Below, piece by piece: positions 1-5,949 of a DNA stretch of 8,512 nt. The position numbers and the translations under genes were made by a program. The notes under the pieces are model-generated. The model was not told the DNA's origin, searched no databases, and saw nothing but the letters and a program-made list of their open reading frames with translations. How positions within the stretch are numbered: position 1 is the first letter of the stretch; every line of letters begins with the position of its first letter. Origin of the DNA: an uncultured Clostridia bacterium (GTDB lineage: Bacteria; Bacillota; Clostridia; TANB77; CAG-508); assembly GCA_947623615.1 (NCBI GenBank), contig CANQHH010000054.1:1-8512 (forward strand), read 5' to 3'.

Positions 1-1
1 T

Positions 2-586
2 ATTAATGAAAATGTATTAATTCCACAGCCAGATACGGAAATATTGGTAGAAGAAGTTTTGAATAGATTGAAGGAAAAAAATGGTGAAATTGATATATTA
101 GATTTATGTACTGGAAGCGGGATAATAGCAATTTCACTAGCTAAATATGGTGGAGAAAATTTGAATATATATGCAACTGATATTAGTAAAGATGCTATAG
201 ATGTTGCTAAAAAAAATGCAAAGTTAAATAATGTTAAAGTTGATTTTATAGTATCAGACATGTTTGAAAATATACCTAATAAAAAGTTTGATATAATAGT
301 ATCTAATCCTCCATATATAGAAGAAGAAATAATTTATAAGTTATCTAAAGAAGTTCAAAATGAACCATATATTGCGTTAAATGGTGGAAAAGATGGACTT
401 TATTTTTATAAGAATATATCAAAAAATGCAGATATGTTTTTGAAAGAGGATGGAGAAATATTTTTAGAAATAGGGTATAATCAAAGGGAAAGTGTAACTT
501 TACTATTTAAAAATAATAAAGTCACCTGTATAAAGGATTTAGCAGGAAATGATAGAGTATTAAAAATAGAAAAGAAAGGAAAATAA
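2..586 (+). CDS. prmC: Peptide chain release factor N5-glutamine methyltransferase (5' end outside window)
   Basis: PrmC (HemK) is a cytoplasmic SAM-dependent methyltransferase that methylates the glutamine of the GGQ motif in release factors RF1 and RF2, supporting efficient termination. The frame is open from base 2 and begins INENVLIPQPDTEILVEE, the linker that precedes the catalytic domain in this family (usually IPRPETE; here Gln replaces Arg). The SAM-binding motif I, LDLCTGSG, lies at about 95-120, an acidic ATDIS strand follows, and the catalytic NPPY motif is at 305-316. About 194 codons are present; the family usually has about 280, so roughly the N-terminal third, the RF-binding helical domain, lies upstream. 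A TTG at 44 could be read as a start, but the conserved residues before it show it is internal. The stop is one base before whiA, so the two are probably co-transcribed. Confidence 0.95.
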   Translation: MNENVLIPQPDTEILVEEVLNRLKEKNGEIDILDLCTGSGIIAISLAKYGGENLNIYATDISKDAIDVAKKNAKLNNVKVDFIVSDMFENIPNKKFDIIVSNPPYIEEEIIYKLSKEVQNEPYIALNGGKDGLYFYKNISKNADMFLKEDGEIFLEIGYNQRESVTLLFKNNKVTCIKDLAGNDRVLKIEKKGK

Positions 587-587
587 T

Positions 588-1433
588 ATGTCGTTTTCTA
601 CAGATGTAAAAGAAGAATTAAGTAAACTAAATAATTTGGCTAATAAAAAATGTGTTAAAATAGAATTTTTGGGCTATGCAATGAGTACTAACTTATCAAT
701 TTCAAATGGAAAATTAAGATTTTCAACAGAAAGTGAATATAACATAAATAGGTTTGGAAAACTGCTAAAAAACTTGGATGCGAATGATTATGAAATAGAG
801 TTACAAGGAAGAAATTATGTTATTACATCTAAAAATCAGAAAATTTTAGAGGAAGGAATTGATATAAAAACAGAAAGTGAAGAAAAAGCTTTGGTAAGAG
901 GATGTTTTTTAGGTAGTGGCTCTATAAATAATCCTGAAAAAAAGTATCATATGCAGGTTATATTTAAGTATAAAAAAGACGCGTTACTAATTTTAGAAAT
1001 ATTGAAAAAATATAGTATAAATCTTAAATTACTGGAAAAGACTAAAGATTATTTTGTTTATTCAAAAGATGGGGAAGAGATATCAAAATTTTTAGCTTTT
1101 ATTGGTGCTAGTGCATCAGTATTGAAATTTGAAGATATTCGAGTTTATAGAGATATGAGAAACAACATAAATAGAATAGTAAATTGTGAGACTGCAAACT
1201 TAAGTAAAACTGTAAATGCATCATTAAAGCAAATTGAAGCTATTAAAATAATCCAAGAAAAAGGAAAGTTTATGCAATTATCAGAAAATCTGCAAGAAAT
1301 AGCTAAATTGAGATTAGAAAATCCCGAGGTATCACTTGTTGAATTAGGAAAAATGTTAAATCCGCCTATTGGAAAGTCAGGTGTAAATCATAGACTAAAT
1401 GCTTTAATAAAAATTGCGGAGGAAGAAAAATGA
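588..1433 (+). CDS. whiA: DNA-binding protein WhiA
   Basis: WhiA is a conserved Gram-positive DNA-binding protein. In Streptomyces it controls sporulation genes; in Bacillus it influences cell division and chromosome segregation. The 281-residue product starts with the typical MSFSTDVKEEL. The RGCFLGSGSINNPEKKYH segment around residues 104-121 is the degenerate LAGLIDADG homing-endonuclease-like core that has lost nuclease activity. The C-terminus carries the helix-turn-helix, with NCETANLSKTVNASLKQIEAI and then the hallmark PPIGKSGVNHRLNAL. It is somewhat shorter than the usual 305-320 residues, mainly within the N-terminal half. AAAGGA at 575-580, 7 bases before the ATG, supports the start. 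It follows prmC by one base and overlaps hemW by four bases. whiA more often sits beside rapZ/yvcK, so this neighbourhood is different. Confidence 0.96.
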   Translation: MSFSTDVKEELSKLNNLANKKCVKIEFLGYAMSTNLSISNGKLRFSTESEYNINRFGKLLKNLDANDYEIELQGRNYVITSKNQKILEEGIDIKTESEEKALVRGCFLGSGSINNPEKKYHMQVIFKYKKDALLILEILKKYSINLKLLEKTKDYFVYSKDGEEISKFLAFIGASASVLKFEDIRVYRDMRNNINRIVNCETANLSKTVNASLKQIEAIKIIQEKGKFMQLSENLQEIAKLRLENPEVSLVELGKMLNPPIGKSGVNHRLNALIKIAEEEK

Positions 1434-2602
1434 ACACAAAAAATATTGGAATATATGTACATATACCATTTTGTAAAAGTAAATGTAAATATTGTGATTT
1501 TAAGTCATATTCTAAAAAAGAGAATATTATAGATGAATATATAAAATGGGTAAATTTTGAACTTGAAACAATAGGAATAACAAACAAAAATGATTTTGAA
1601 GAAGGAAAAGATAAATTAGCTATTGTTGATACAATATATATCGGTGGAGGAACACCATCTTTTATAGATGAAAAGTATATAGCTGAAATAATGGAAACAA
1701 TAAAATCAAACTATAATATAATTGATTGTCCAGAGGTTACAATAGAAGTAAATCCTGGGACTGTTACAGAAAATAAGTTAAAAAAATATATAGAATGTGG
1801 CATAAATAGGCTTAGTATAGGACTCCAAACATGTAATGATATACTTTTACAAAAAATAGGAAGAATACACAAATATGAGGATTTTGAAAGTACATATAAA
1901 TTAGCAAGAAAGGTAGGCTTTAAAAATATAAATGTAGATTTGATGATTGGGCTACCAGAACAAACAATTTTAGATATAAAAGATAGTTTAAATAAAGTTA
2001 TACAATGTAATCCTGAGCATATTTCTGTTTATTCTTTAATTTTAGAAGAGGGAACACCACTATTTGATGAAGTTGCTAATAAAAAGGTAGAGTTAGTGGA
2101 TGAAGAAGAAGAAAGGAAAATGTATTGGGAAGTTAAAAAGATTTTGCGAGATAATGGGTATGAACATTATGAGATTTCTAATTTTGCGAAACCTAATTGC
2201 TATTCAAAACATAATTGGAATTGTTGGAATCAGGAAGAGTATGTAGGAGTAGGTGTTTCTGCACATTCATATACCAATAGTGTAAGATATTCTAATATAG
2301 ATGAAATTGAAAAGTATATACAAAATTATAGATTAGGTGATGATATATATAATCTTGTATTTCATGAAAAGCAGGATAAAAGAGGTAAAATGAATGAATA
2401 TATGATATTAGGACTCAGGAAAATAGAAGGAATACATATTAAGAAATTTGAAGAAAAATTCTTGGAAAATCCAGTAGAATTATATAAAGAAGAATTGGAA
2501 GATTTAATGAAAAAAGAATTGATAGTAGTTGATAATGAAAATATTAGATTAACAGACAAAGGGTTAGATTTTGCTAATATTGTGTGGGAAGCGTTTATAT
2601 AG
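1430..2602 (+). CDS. hemW: Radical SAM heme chaperone HemW (formerly annotated as oxygen-independent coproporphyrinogen III oxidase-like)
   Basis: HemW is a radical SAM protein thought to bind heme and deliver it to acceptor proteins; homologues were long mislabelled as HemN oxidases. The 390-residue product has the radical SAM cluster C15-x3-C19-x2-C22 after YVHIPF, the GGGTPS SAM-binding motif at residues 72-77, EVNPGT, RLSIGLQTCND with GRIH, and YEISNFAKP followed by the GVGVSAHSY segment. The C-terminal 100 residues match the HemN C-terminal helical domain. The heme-binding motif HNxxYW of HemW proteins is read here as HNWNCW at residues 261-266, so Tyr is replaced by Cys. The ATG overlaps the whiA stop as ATGA and has GGAGG at 1418-1422, 7 bases upstream, which indicates translational coupling. 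Confidence 0.94.
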   Translation: MNTKNIGIYVHIPFCKSKCKYCDFKSYSKKENIIDEYIKWVNFELETIGITNKNDFEEGKDKLAIVDTIYIGGGTPSFIDEKYIAEIMETIKSNYNIIDCPEVTIEVNPGTVTENKLKKYIECGINRLSIGLQTCNDILLQKIGRIHKYEDFESTYKLARKVGFKNINVDLMIGLPEQTILDIKDSLNKVIQCNPEHISVYSLILEEGTPLFDEVANKKVELVDEEEERKMYWEVKKILRDNGYEHYEISNFAKPNCYSKHNWNCWNQEEYVGVGVSAHSYTNSVRYSNIDEIEKYIQNYRLGDDIYNLVFHEKQDKRGKMNEYMILGLRKIEGIHIKKFEEKFLENPVELYKEELEDLMKKELIVVDNENIRLTDKGLDFANIVWEAFI

Positions 2603-2640
2603 AAATTGATTTTAAATGCTTGCAAAACATGAAATTAAAC

Positions 2641-2680
2641 AAAAGTATGCCAAGAGCTATAAGCTCAAAAGCATACTTTT
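2641..2680. terminator. Bidirectional intrinsic terminator between hemW and mtgA
   Basis: AAAAGTATGC (2641-2650) pairs perfectly with GCATACTTTT (2671-2680). Inside the 20-base loop a second stem, GAGCT/AGCTC (2654-2658 and 2662-2666), can form. The A-run and T-run ends make it usable from both strands, which fits the convergent genes on either side. Its right arm contains two of the three bases of the mtgA stop codon (2679-2681). Confidence 0.88.
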
Positions 2681-3377
2681 ATTTAATACCTAATAATTTA
2701 TTAGCTTCTTCTTGTGATAAATAATTGTATTTTACCATATCAGAAATAACTTTTTCTTGTCTGCTTTTAGTAAGTTCTGGATGTGCAGTAGGAGCATAAA
2801 CGCTAGGAGCATTTGGAATTCCAGCCATCATTGTGCAATCATATAAAGTCATATCTTCTGGTTCTATATCTAAATATCCGTTGCAAGCTTCTTTTATTCC
2901 ATAATATCCGTCGCCAAAATAAATAGTATTAATATATAATTCTAAAATTTCATCTTTAGAATAATTTTTTTCTAAATCATAAGCAGCAAAAATTTCGGCT
3001 ATTTTACGTACTCCAGCATTTTTCTCTGTGATGAAAAATATATTTTTGGCAACCTGTTGGGTAATTGTACTACCACCCTCTAATAAACTAAAATTTGTAA
3101 TGTTTCTCCATAAAGCTCGTCCAATTGCAATAGCATCAATTGCTCCATGCTCTTTAAATCTGTGATCTTCAACCGCAATAATTGCATTGGGATAAGCAGG
3201 TGGCAAGTCTTTTAGTTTAACATAATTTGGGTCATTTCTTATTTCTTTTATAGTTTCACTCATACTATGTTCGGCTATTACATCTTCATACATTTTTTTT
3301 CCATTAAGAATAAAAACGGCAATAAGTATTATGAGTGCAATAACCATGAATAAAAATATTCGTTTTATATACCTCAT
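2679..3377 (-). CDS. mtgA: Monofunctional peptidoglycan glycosyltransferase (GT51)
   Basis: This enzyme polymerises lipid II into glycan strands on the outer face of the membrane and lacks the transpeptidase domain of class A penicillin-binding proteins. The 232-residue product has a basic N-terminus and one membrane segment (about residues 7-24). All GT51 motifs follow: EDHRF at 70-74 with the catalytic Glu70, GGSTITQQ at 101-108, RKIAE at 124-128 with the second catalytic Glu128, the KDEILELYIN motif, and GIPNAPSVYAP. The protein ends after the GT51 domain, so the monofunctional form is complete rather than a truncated PBP. GGTGA lies 4 bases before the ATG, a modest ribosome binding site. 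It lies downstream of murC on the same strand, so the pair are cell-wall genes that may share transcripts. The symbol follows the E. coli gene; Firmicute copies are also called mgt or sgtB. Confidence 0.93.
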   Translation of the reverse strand: MRYIKRIFLFMVIALIILIAVFILNGKKMYEDVIAEHSMSETIKEIRNDPNYVKLKDLPPAYPNAIIAVEDHRFKEHGAIDAIAIGRALWRNITNFSLLEGGSTITQQVAKNIFFITEKNAGVRKIAEIFAAYDLEKNYSKDEILELYINTIYFGDGYYGIKEACNGYLDIEPEDMTLYDCTMMAGIPNAPSVYAPTAHPELTKSRQEKVISDMVKYNYLSQEEANKLLGIK

Positions 3378-3422
3378 TTAATCACCAAATAGTCCCTTTC
3401 ATTTATAATTGTATAGCAAAAT

Positions 3423-3451
3423 AATATATAAAGCTATTGATAAAAAGTTAA
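3423..3451 (-). promoter_or_regulatory. Candidate sigma-A promoter for mtgA
   Basis: On the reverse strand, TTAACT (3446-3451) and TATATT (3423-3428) are separated by 17 bases, about 45 bases before the mtgA start. Both hexamers are imperfect and the region is very AT-rich, so a chance match is possible. Read-through from murC is the alternative. Confidence 0.35.
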
Positions 3452-3502
3452 TAAATTATTAAAATTTTATTAATATATAGATAAGAACAAATTAAAGAAA
3501 TC

Positions 3503-3586
3503 TTATTTACTTACTAACATAGGTCCAATATTTGTGACTGTACCAGCTCCAAGGGTTAATACTATATCATTTTCATCTGCATTTGA
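3503..3586 (-). pseudogene. Detached C-terminal segment of murC in another frame
   Basis: These 27 codons plus stop, in a different frame from the upstream murC reading, translate to SNADENDIVLTLGAGTVTNIG followed by PMLVSK. This is the expected extreme C-terminus of MurC, including the conserved LTxGAG strand and loop. The segment lies directly after the point where the main frame loses homology, which identifies a frame break inside murC rather than an independent gene. No start codon or ribosome binding site precedes it. Confidence 0.85.
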
Positions 3587-4868
3587 TATCTTCAAATACA
3601 TGTAGATATATAGCTTTTTTACCGAATTCAATAACTCTATTTACCAAGTCTTTAGAAGTTATATTGTATGTATTATTTTCTCTAGCAGCATAAATATCGG
3701 TAATTATTATATTATCAAAATTTAATAAAGCGTGAGCAAAATCATCTAATAAATTTTTGGTTCTGCTGTATGTGTGTGGTTGAAAAATAACCCAAGATTG
3801 GTTATATTTTTTTTGCTTTAAAGCATTAGCAGTTGCAACAATTTCAGTAGGGTGATGACCATAATCATCATAAACAGATATATTATTGAAACTGCCTTTA
3901 TATTCAAACCTTCTGTGTGCTCCTGAATATTTTGAAAGAGCGGATTTTATAACATTTTTGTCAATTCCGTAATAATGGCACAAACTTAAACATGCAAGAG
4001 AATTAAGCACATTATGTATGCCAGGAACAGACAATTGTATTTCTGTATAAGGTTCATTATTATAATATACTTCGAAACTAGGAAAGCCATTATTGTCGAA
4101 AGTTATATTTTTTGCAACAAAATCAGCATCTGTGTTATTAATTCCATAAGATAAAACGTTAGCATTAGTAGTTTTTGAAAGTTTAACACAGTTCTCATCA
4201 TCATAATTTGTAACCAATAAACCATTATCAGGTAATAATTTTATATATTTTTCAAAAGATTTTACAATATTTTCAAAAGTGCCAAAATAATCAAGATGAT
4301 CATTATCGATGTTTAATATTATTTCAGTTTTAGGAAATAGTTTTAAATAGCTTTCTACATATTCACATGCTTCTATTATAAAATATTCGCTATTTCCAAC
4401 TCTATAATTTCCGTCTAATTGTTTTAAATATGCACCAACCTGAATAGAAGGATCTTTACAAGCCTCTAAAAAGCATAAAGAAACCATAGAGGTAGTGGTT
4501 GTTTTTCCATGTGTTCCAGATATACAGATAGTATCATCAAATGCTTTGGAAAGCATGCCAAGAAAAGTACCCCTTTCAATAGTAGGTATATTAAGTTCTT
4601 TTGCTGAAACAAGTTCTTCATCATCTTTTCTTATAGCAGCACTATAAACTACAACATCAGCATCTTTTAAAATATTTACGTCATGACCTATTGTAACAGT
4701 AATACCGTTTTGTAGTAATTTTTCTGTATTTTCAGAACGTGAAGTGTCAGAGCCAGTAACAGTAAAACCCCAGTTTTTTAAAATTTCTGCGATTCCACTC
4801 ATACTAACTCCACCGATTCCAATCATATGTACGTGTTTGTATTGTTTTAATTCTTCAATATTTGCCAT
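3573..4868 (-). CDS. murC: UDP-N-acetylmuramate--L-alanine ligase, C-terminus disrupted by a frame break
   Basis: MurC is the cytoplasmic ATP-dependent ligase that joins L-alanine to UDP-N-acetylmuramic acid, the first amino acid step of peptidoglycan precursor synthesis. The N-terminal UDP-binding Rossmann motif GIGGVSMSG is at residues 17-25, the P-loop GTHGKTTTT at 118-126, then NIDNDHLDYFGT in the central domain, and the HHPTEI and QPHTYSRT motifs in the ligase C-terminal domain. The frame ends after FEDI with a foreign tail KCR, 431 residues in all. The true tail continues in another frame to 3503; repaired, the protein would be about 460 residues, the usual length. The ATG is preceded by AAAGGA about 10 bases upstream. 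Loss of the tail would probably damage an essential enzyme, so a sequencing or assembly fault, or another functional copy, must be considered. Confidence 0.93.
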   Translation of the reverse strand: MANIEELKQYKHVHMIGIGGVSMSGIAEILKNWGFTVTGSDTSRSENTEKLLQNGITVTIGHDVNILKDADVVVYSAAIRKDDEELVSAKELNIPTIERGTFLGMLSKAFDDTICISGTHGKTTTTSMVSLCFLEACKDPSIQVGAYLKQLDGNYRVGNSEYFIIEACEYVESYLKLFPKTEIILNIDNDHLDYFGTFENIVKSFEKYIKLLPDNGLLVTNYDDENCVKLSKTTNANVLSYGINNTDADFVAKNITFDNNGFPSFEVYYNNEPYTEIQLSVPGIHNVLNSLACLSLCHYYGIDKNVIKSALSKYSGAHRRFEYKGSFNNISVYDDYGHHPTEIVATANALKQKKYNQSWVIFQPHTYSRTKNLLDDFAHALLNFDNIIITDIYAARENNTYNITSKDLVNRVIEFGKKAIYLHVFEDIKCR

Positions 4869-4915
4869 TTAAAAACATTCCTTTCAGTTTTATTCATGTA
4901 TTATAAACATAAAAT

Positions 4916-4944
4916 ATTATATACTTTTTAAGAGAAATATTCAA
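4916..4944 (-). promoter_or_regulatory. Sigma-A-type promoter for murC
   Basis: On the reverse strand, TTGAAT (4939-4944) and a perfect TATAAT (4916-4921) are separated by exactly 17 bases, about 47 bases upstream of the murC ATG. A second TATAAT occurs further downstream (within about 4898-4905) but has no recognisable -35. Confidence 0.7.
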
Positions 4945-5025
4945 TACTTAGACAATATAATATATGAATAAAAAAATTAAATGTTAATAAGAAAAAATAA
5001 ATAAAGATTAAATTTGTAAAAATAA

Positions 5026-5052
5026 GAAGGAAAAAAATTTTTTTTGACGAAT
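5026..5052 (+). promoter_or_regulatory. Candidate sigma-H promoter for spoVG
   Basis: GAAGGAAAA (5026-5034) fits the sigma-H -35 consensus RnAGGAwWW, and GACGAAT (5046-5052) fits the -10 consensus RnnGAAT, with an 11-base spacer, as described for Bacillus sigma-H. Transcription would start about 70 bases before the spoVG ATG. In B. subtilis spoVG is a classic sigma-H target, so the placement matches established knowledge. The match is by eye only. Confidence 0.6.
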
Positions 5053-5072
5053 AAAATAAATGTACATATATA
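5044..5072 (+). promoter_or_regulatory. Overlapping sigma-A-like promoter upstream of spoVG
   Basis: TTGACG (5044-5049) and TATATA (5067-5072) are 17 bases apart. The -35 shares bases with the sigma-H-like -10 element, so the two polymerase forms could not bind at once. A T-run just before the -35 could act as an UP element. Confidence 0.45.
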
Positions 5073-5128
5073 CATAGATATAGTAATAGATGTACAAATA
5101 TATTTAACTTTGGAAGGCGGTGCGCAAA

Positions 5129-5410
5129 ATGCAAATAACAGATGTACGTTTAAGAAAAGTAAATTCAGAGAACAGAATGAAAGCTGTTGCTTCTGTAACA
5201 TTCGATAACGAGTTCGTAGTACACGATATAAAAGTTATCGAGAGTCAAGATGGACCATTTATTGCTATGCCAAGCAGAAAAACTCCAAACGGAGACTTCA
5301 AGGACATAGCTCATCCAATTAATCCTGAGACAAGAGAGAAAATTCAAAAAGCTATATTAGAAGCTTATGAAGCTCCAGAGACTGAAACACATTCAGAATC
5401 AGCAGAGTAA
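5129..5410 (+). CDS. spoVG: Septation/sporulation regulator SpoVG
   Basis: SpoVG is a small nucleic-acid-binding regulator. It affects asymmetric septation in Bacillus and virulence and cell-wall functions in non-sporulating Firmicutes. The 93-residue product matches the family over its whole core: MQITDVRLRKV, RMKAVASVTFDNEFVVHDIKVI, the signature FIAMPSRKTPNGDFKDIAHPIN, then ETREKIQKAILEAY and an acidic variable tail. The ATG at 5129 is chosen because AAGGCGG at 5114-5120 is a near-perfect Shine-Dalgarno 8 bases upstream and the protein then begins exactly as other SpoVG proteins do. An in-frame GTG at 5120 lies inside that Shine-Dalgarno and is not the start. The gene stands alone between its own promoters and a terminator at 5416, divergent from murC. 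Confidence 0.97.
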   Translation: MQITDVRLRKVNSENRMKAVASVTFDNEFVVHDIKVIESQDGPFIAMPSRKTPNGDFKDIAHPINPETREKIQKAILEAYEAPETETHSESAE

Positions 5411-5415
5411 TAAAT

Positions 5416-5444
5416 AAAGAGGCGTTGTGATAACGTCTCTTTTT
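5416..5444 (+). terminator. Intrinsic terminator of spoVG
   Basis: AAAGAGGCGTT (5416-5426) pairs with AACGTCTCTTT (5432-5442) around a GTGAT loop, with one G-T wobble, followed by T-residues. It begins five bases after the spoVG stop codon. Confidence 0.9.
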
Positions 5445-5457
5445 AAGCTTTAAGCAT

Positions 5458-5497
5458 AAAAACTAAAACCACCTCCCTTAAAAGATAAGGGAGGTGG
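5458..5497 (-). terminator. Intrinsic terminator of the reverse-strand hairpin-rich gene
   Basis: CCACCTCCCTTA (5469-5480) and TAAGGGAGGTGG (5486-5497) form a perfect 12-bp GC-rich stem with a 5-base loop. On the reverse strand the stem is followed by TTTTAGTTTTT, a suitable tail for termination of transcripts coming from 5943. One arm carries CCACCTCC, like the 3' end of 16S rRNA, and the other carries its Shine-Dalgarno-like complement. Confidence 0.85.
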
Positions 5498-5552
5498 CAC
5501 CCATACTTGATGCTTAGTGAATAATTATTTCACTTTAGCATCAAGTAGGGTG
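5498..5552. repeat. 55-base imperfect inverted repeat spanning a stop codon
   Basis: The left arm has CACCC then TACTTGATGCT (5504-5514) and AGTGAA; the right arm has TTCACT then AGCATCAAGTA (5537-5547) and GGGTG, with small bulges. The arms nearly meet at an AT-rich centre. The TAA stop of the reverse gene (5525-5527) sits at that centre and its last nine codons make one arm. It abuts the terminator hairpin, so the two stems could stack. Confidence 0.8.
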
Positions 5553-5896
5553 AGGATATTATCTATCACCATGAGAGACGCAAGGCTCTCAATGGTGAAT
5601 GTGGCTTTAATAAGCCACTTTTTCTTTCTCGATATTCCTTGAGAGATATCAAGAACCACCTTCACATCTGGCAACGAAGCTGCCAGATTGAATGTACTGC
5701 AAAAGCTTGCCACTTCTGAAGTATTTTCTATCCTTTCGATCTTGGTAATAAGATCACCAAGAAAGATCAGGCTAGAATTCTTTTTGTTGTAATGAACGGT
5801 ACAACCTAAATACCGTTCATTTTTTAAAAATGTCAGAACTTCTTCTGTAGGTTCGGCTGTCGTAGACAGCCAAAATTCTCTTGTTGTCGTTTCCAT
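5525..5896 (-). CDS. Unknown 123-residue protein encoded in a hairpin-rich gene
   Basis: I do not recognise this protein. It begins METTTREFWLSTTAEPTEEV, has no signal peptide or membrane segment, and alternates short hydrophobic strands and helices as a small soluble domain would: GCTVHYNKKNSSLIFLGDL, VKVVLDISQGISRKKKWLIK, ESLASLMVIDNILTLLDAKVK. A basic patch RKKK is at residues 90-93; there are two cysteines (32 and 66). A perfect GGAGG (5902-5906) lies 5 bases before the ATG, preceded by an A10 run, which strongly supports translation. G+C is 116/300 over 5581-5880, above most of the flanking genes, and codons such as CTG, ATC, GTG and ACC are used where neighbours favour TTA, ATA, GTA and ACA. 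This suggests transfer. The frame is threaded by inverted repeats, so it might instead be a fortuitous frame over a structured RNA. Confidence 0.7.
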   Translation of the reverse strand: METTTREFWLSTTAEPTEEVLTFLKNERYLGCTVHYNKKNSSLIFLGDLITKIERIENTSEVASFCSTFNLAASLPDVKVVLDISQGISRKKKWLIKATFTIESLASLMVIDNILTLLDAKVK

Positions 5897-5949
5897 AAAG
5901 TCCTCCTTTTTTTTTTCAACGACATTGTGACCGAAGTGTCACTATAATA

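Larger units (their letters stand above)
5498..5942 (-). repeat. Dense array of short inverted repeats (candidate highly structured RNA)
   Basis: Nearly the whole segment folds by eye into consecutive stems, given here as plus-strand arms: 5927-5931/5938-5942; 5885-5891/5918-5924; GGCTGTC 5855-5861/5865-5871; 5834-5838/5843-5847; AATGAACGGTA 5791-5801/5811-5821; TCTTGGT 5740-5746/5756-5762 (or the alternative GATCTT 5738-5743/5750-5755); GCAA 5699-5702/5707-5710; ATCTGGCA 5666-5673/5681-5688; CTTGA 5638-5642/5649-5653; GTGGCTT 5601-5607/5612-5618; TCACCAT plus GAGAG 5566-5577/5586-5598; and the 5498-5552 repeat. The ordinary genes in this window show nothing comparable. The array coincides with a coding frame and a predicted transcript bounded by a promoter and a terminator. 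Whether the RNA, the protein or both are selected cannot be decided here. Confidence 0.65.

Noticed and set aside
44..46. TTG at 44 as the start of prmC.
   Set aside because: The frame is open upstream and encodes the conserved IPxPDTE linker, so the gene begins before the window.
1366..1587. Reverse-strand frame over the whiA-hemW junction.
   Set aside because: It is antisense to two clearly conserved genes and has no supporting signals; the same holds for frames at 2362-2625, 5165-5347 and 6440-6727.
5120..5128. GTG at 5120 as the start of spoVG, giving three extra residues.
   Set aside because: It lies within the Shine-Dalgarno sequence, and SpoVG homologues begin at the residues encoded from the ATG at 5129.
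4928..5201. Reverse-strand open frames in the murC-spoVG intergenic region, rich in Phe, Leu, Ile and Tyr.
   Set aside because: They are low-complexity translations of AT-rich DNA, overlap promoters and the spoVG start, and have no ribosome binding site or family resemblance.
5498..5942. The repeated hairpins as a CRISPR array or integron attC sites.
   Set aside because: The stems differ from one another in sequence, with no repeated unit or regular spacers, and no cas or integrase gene is present.
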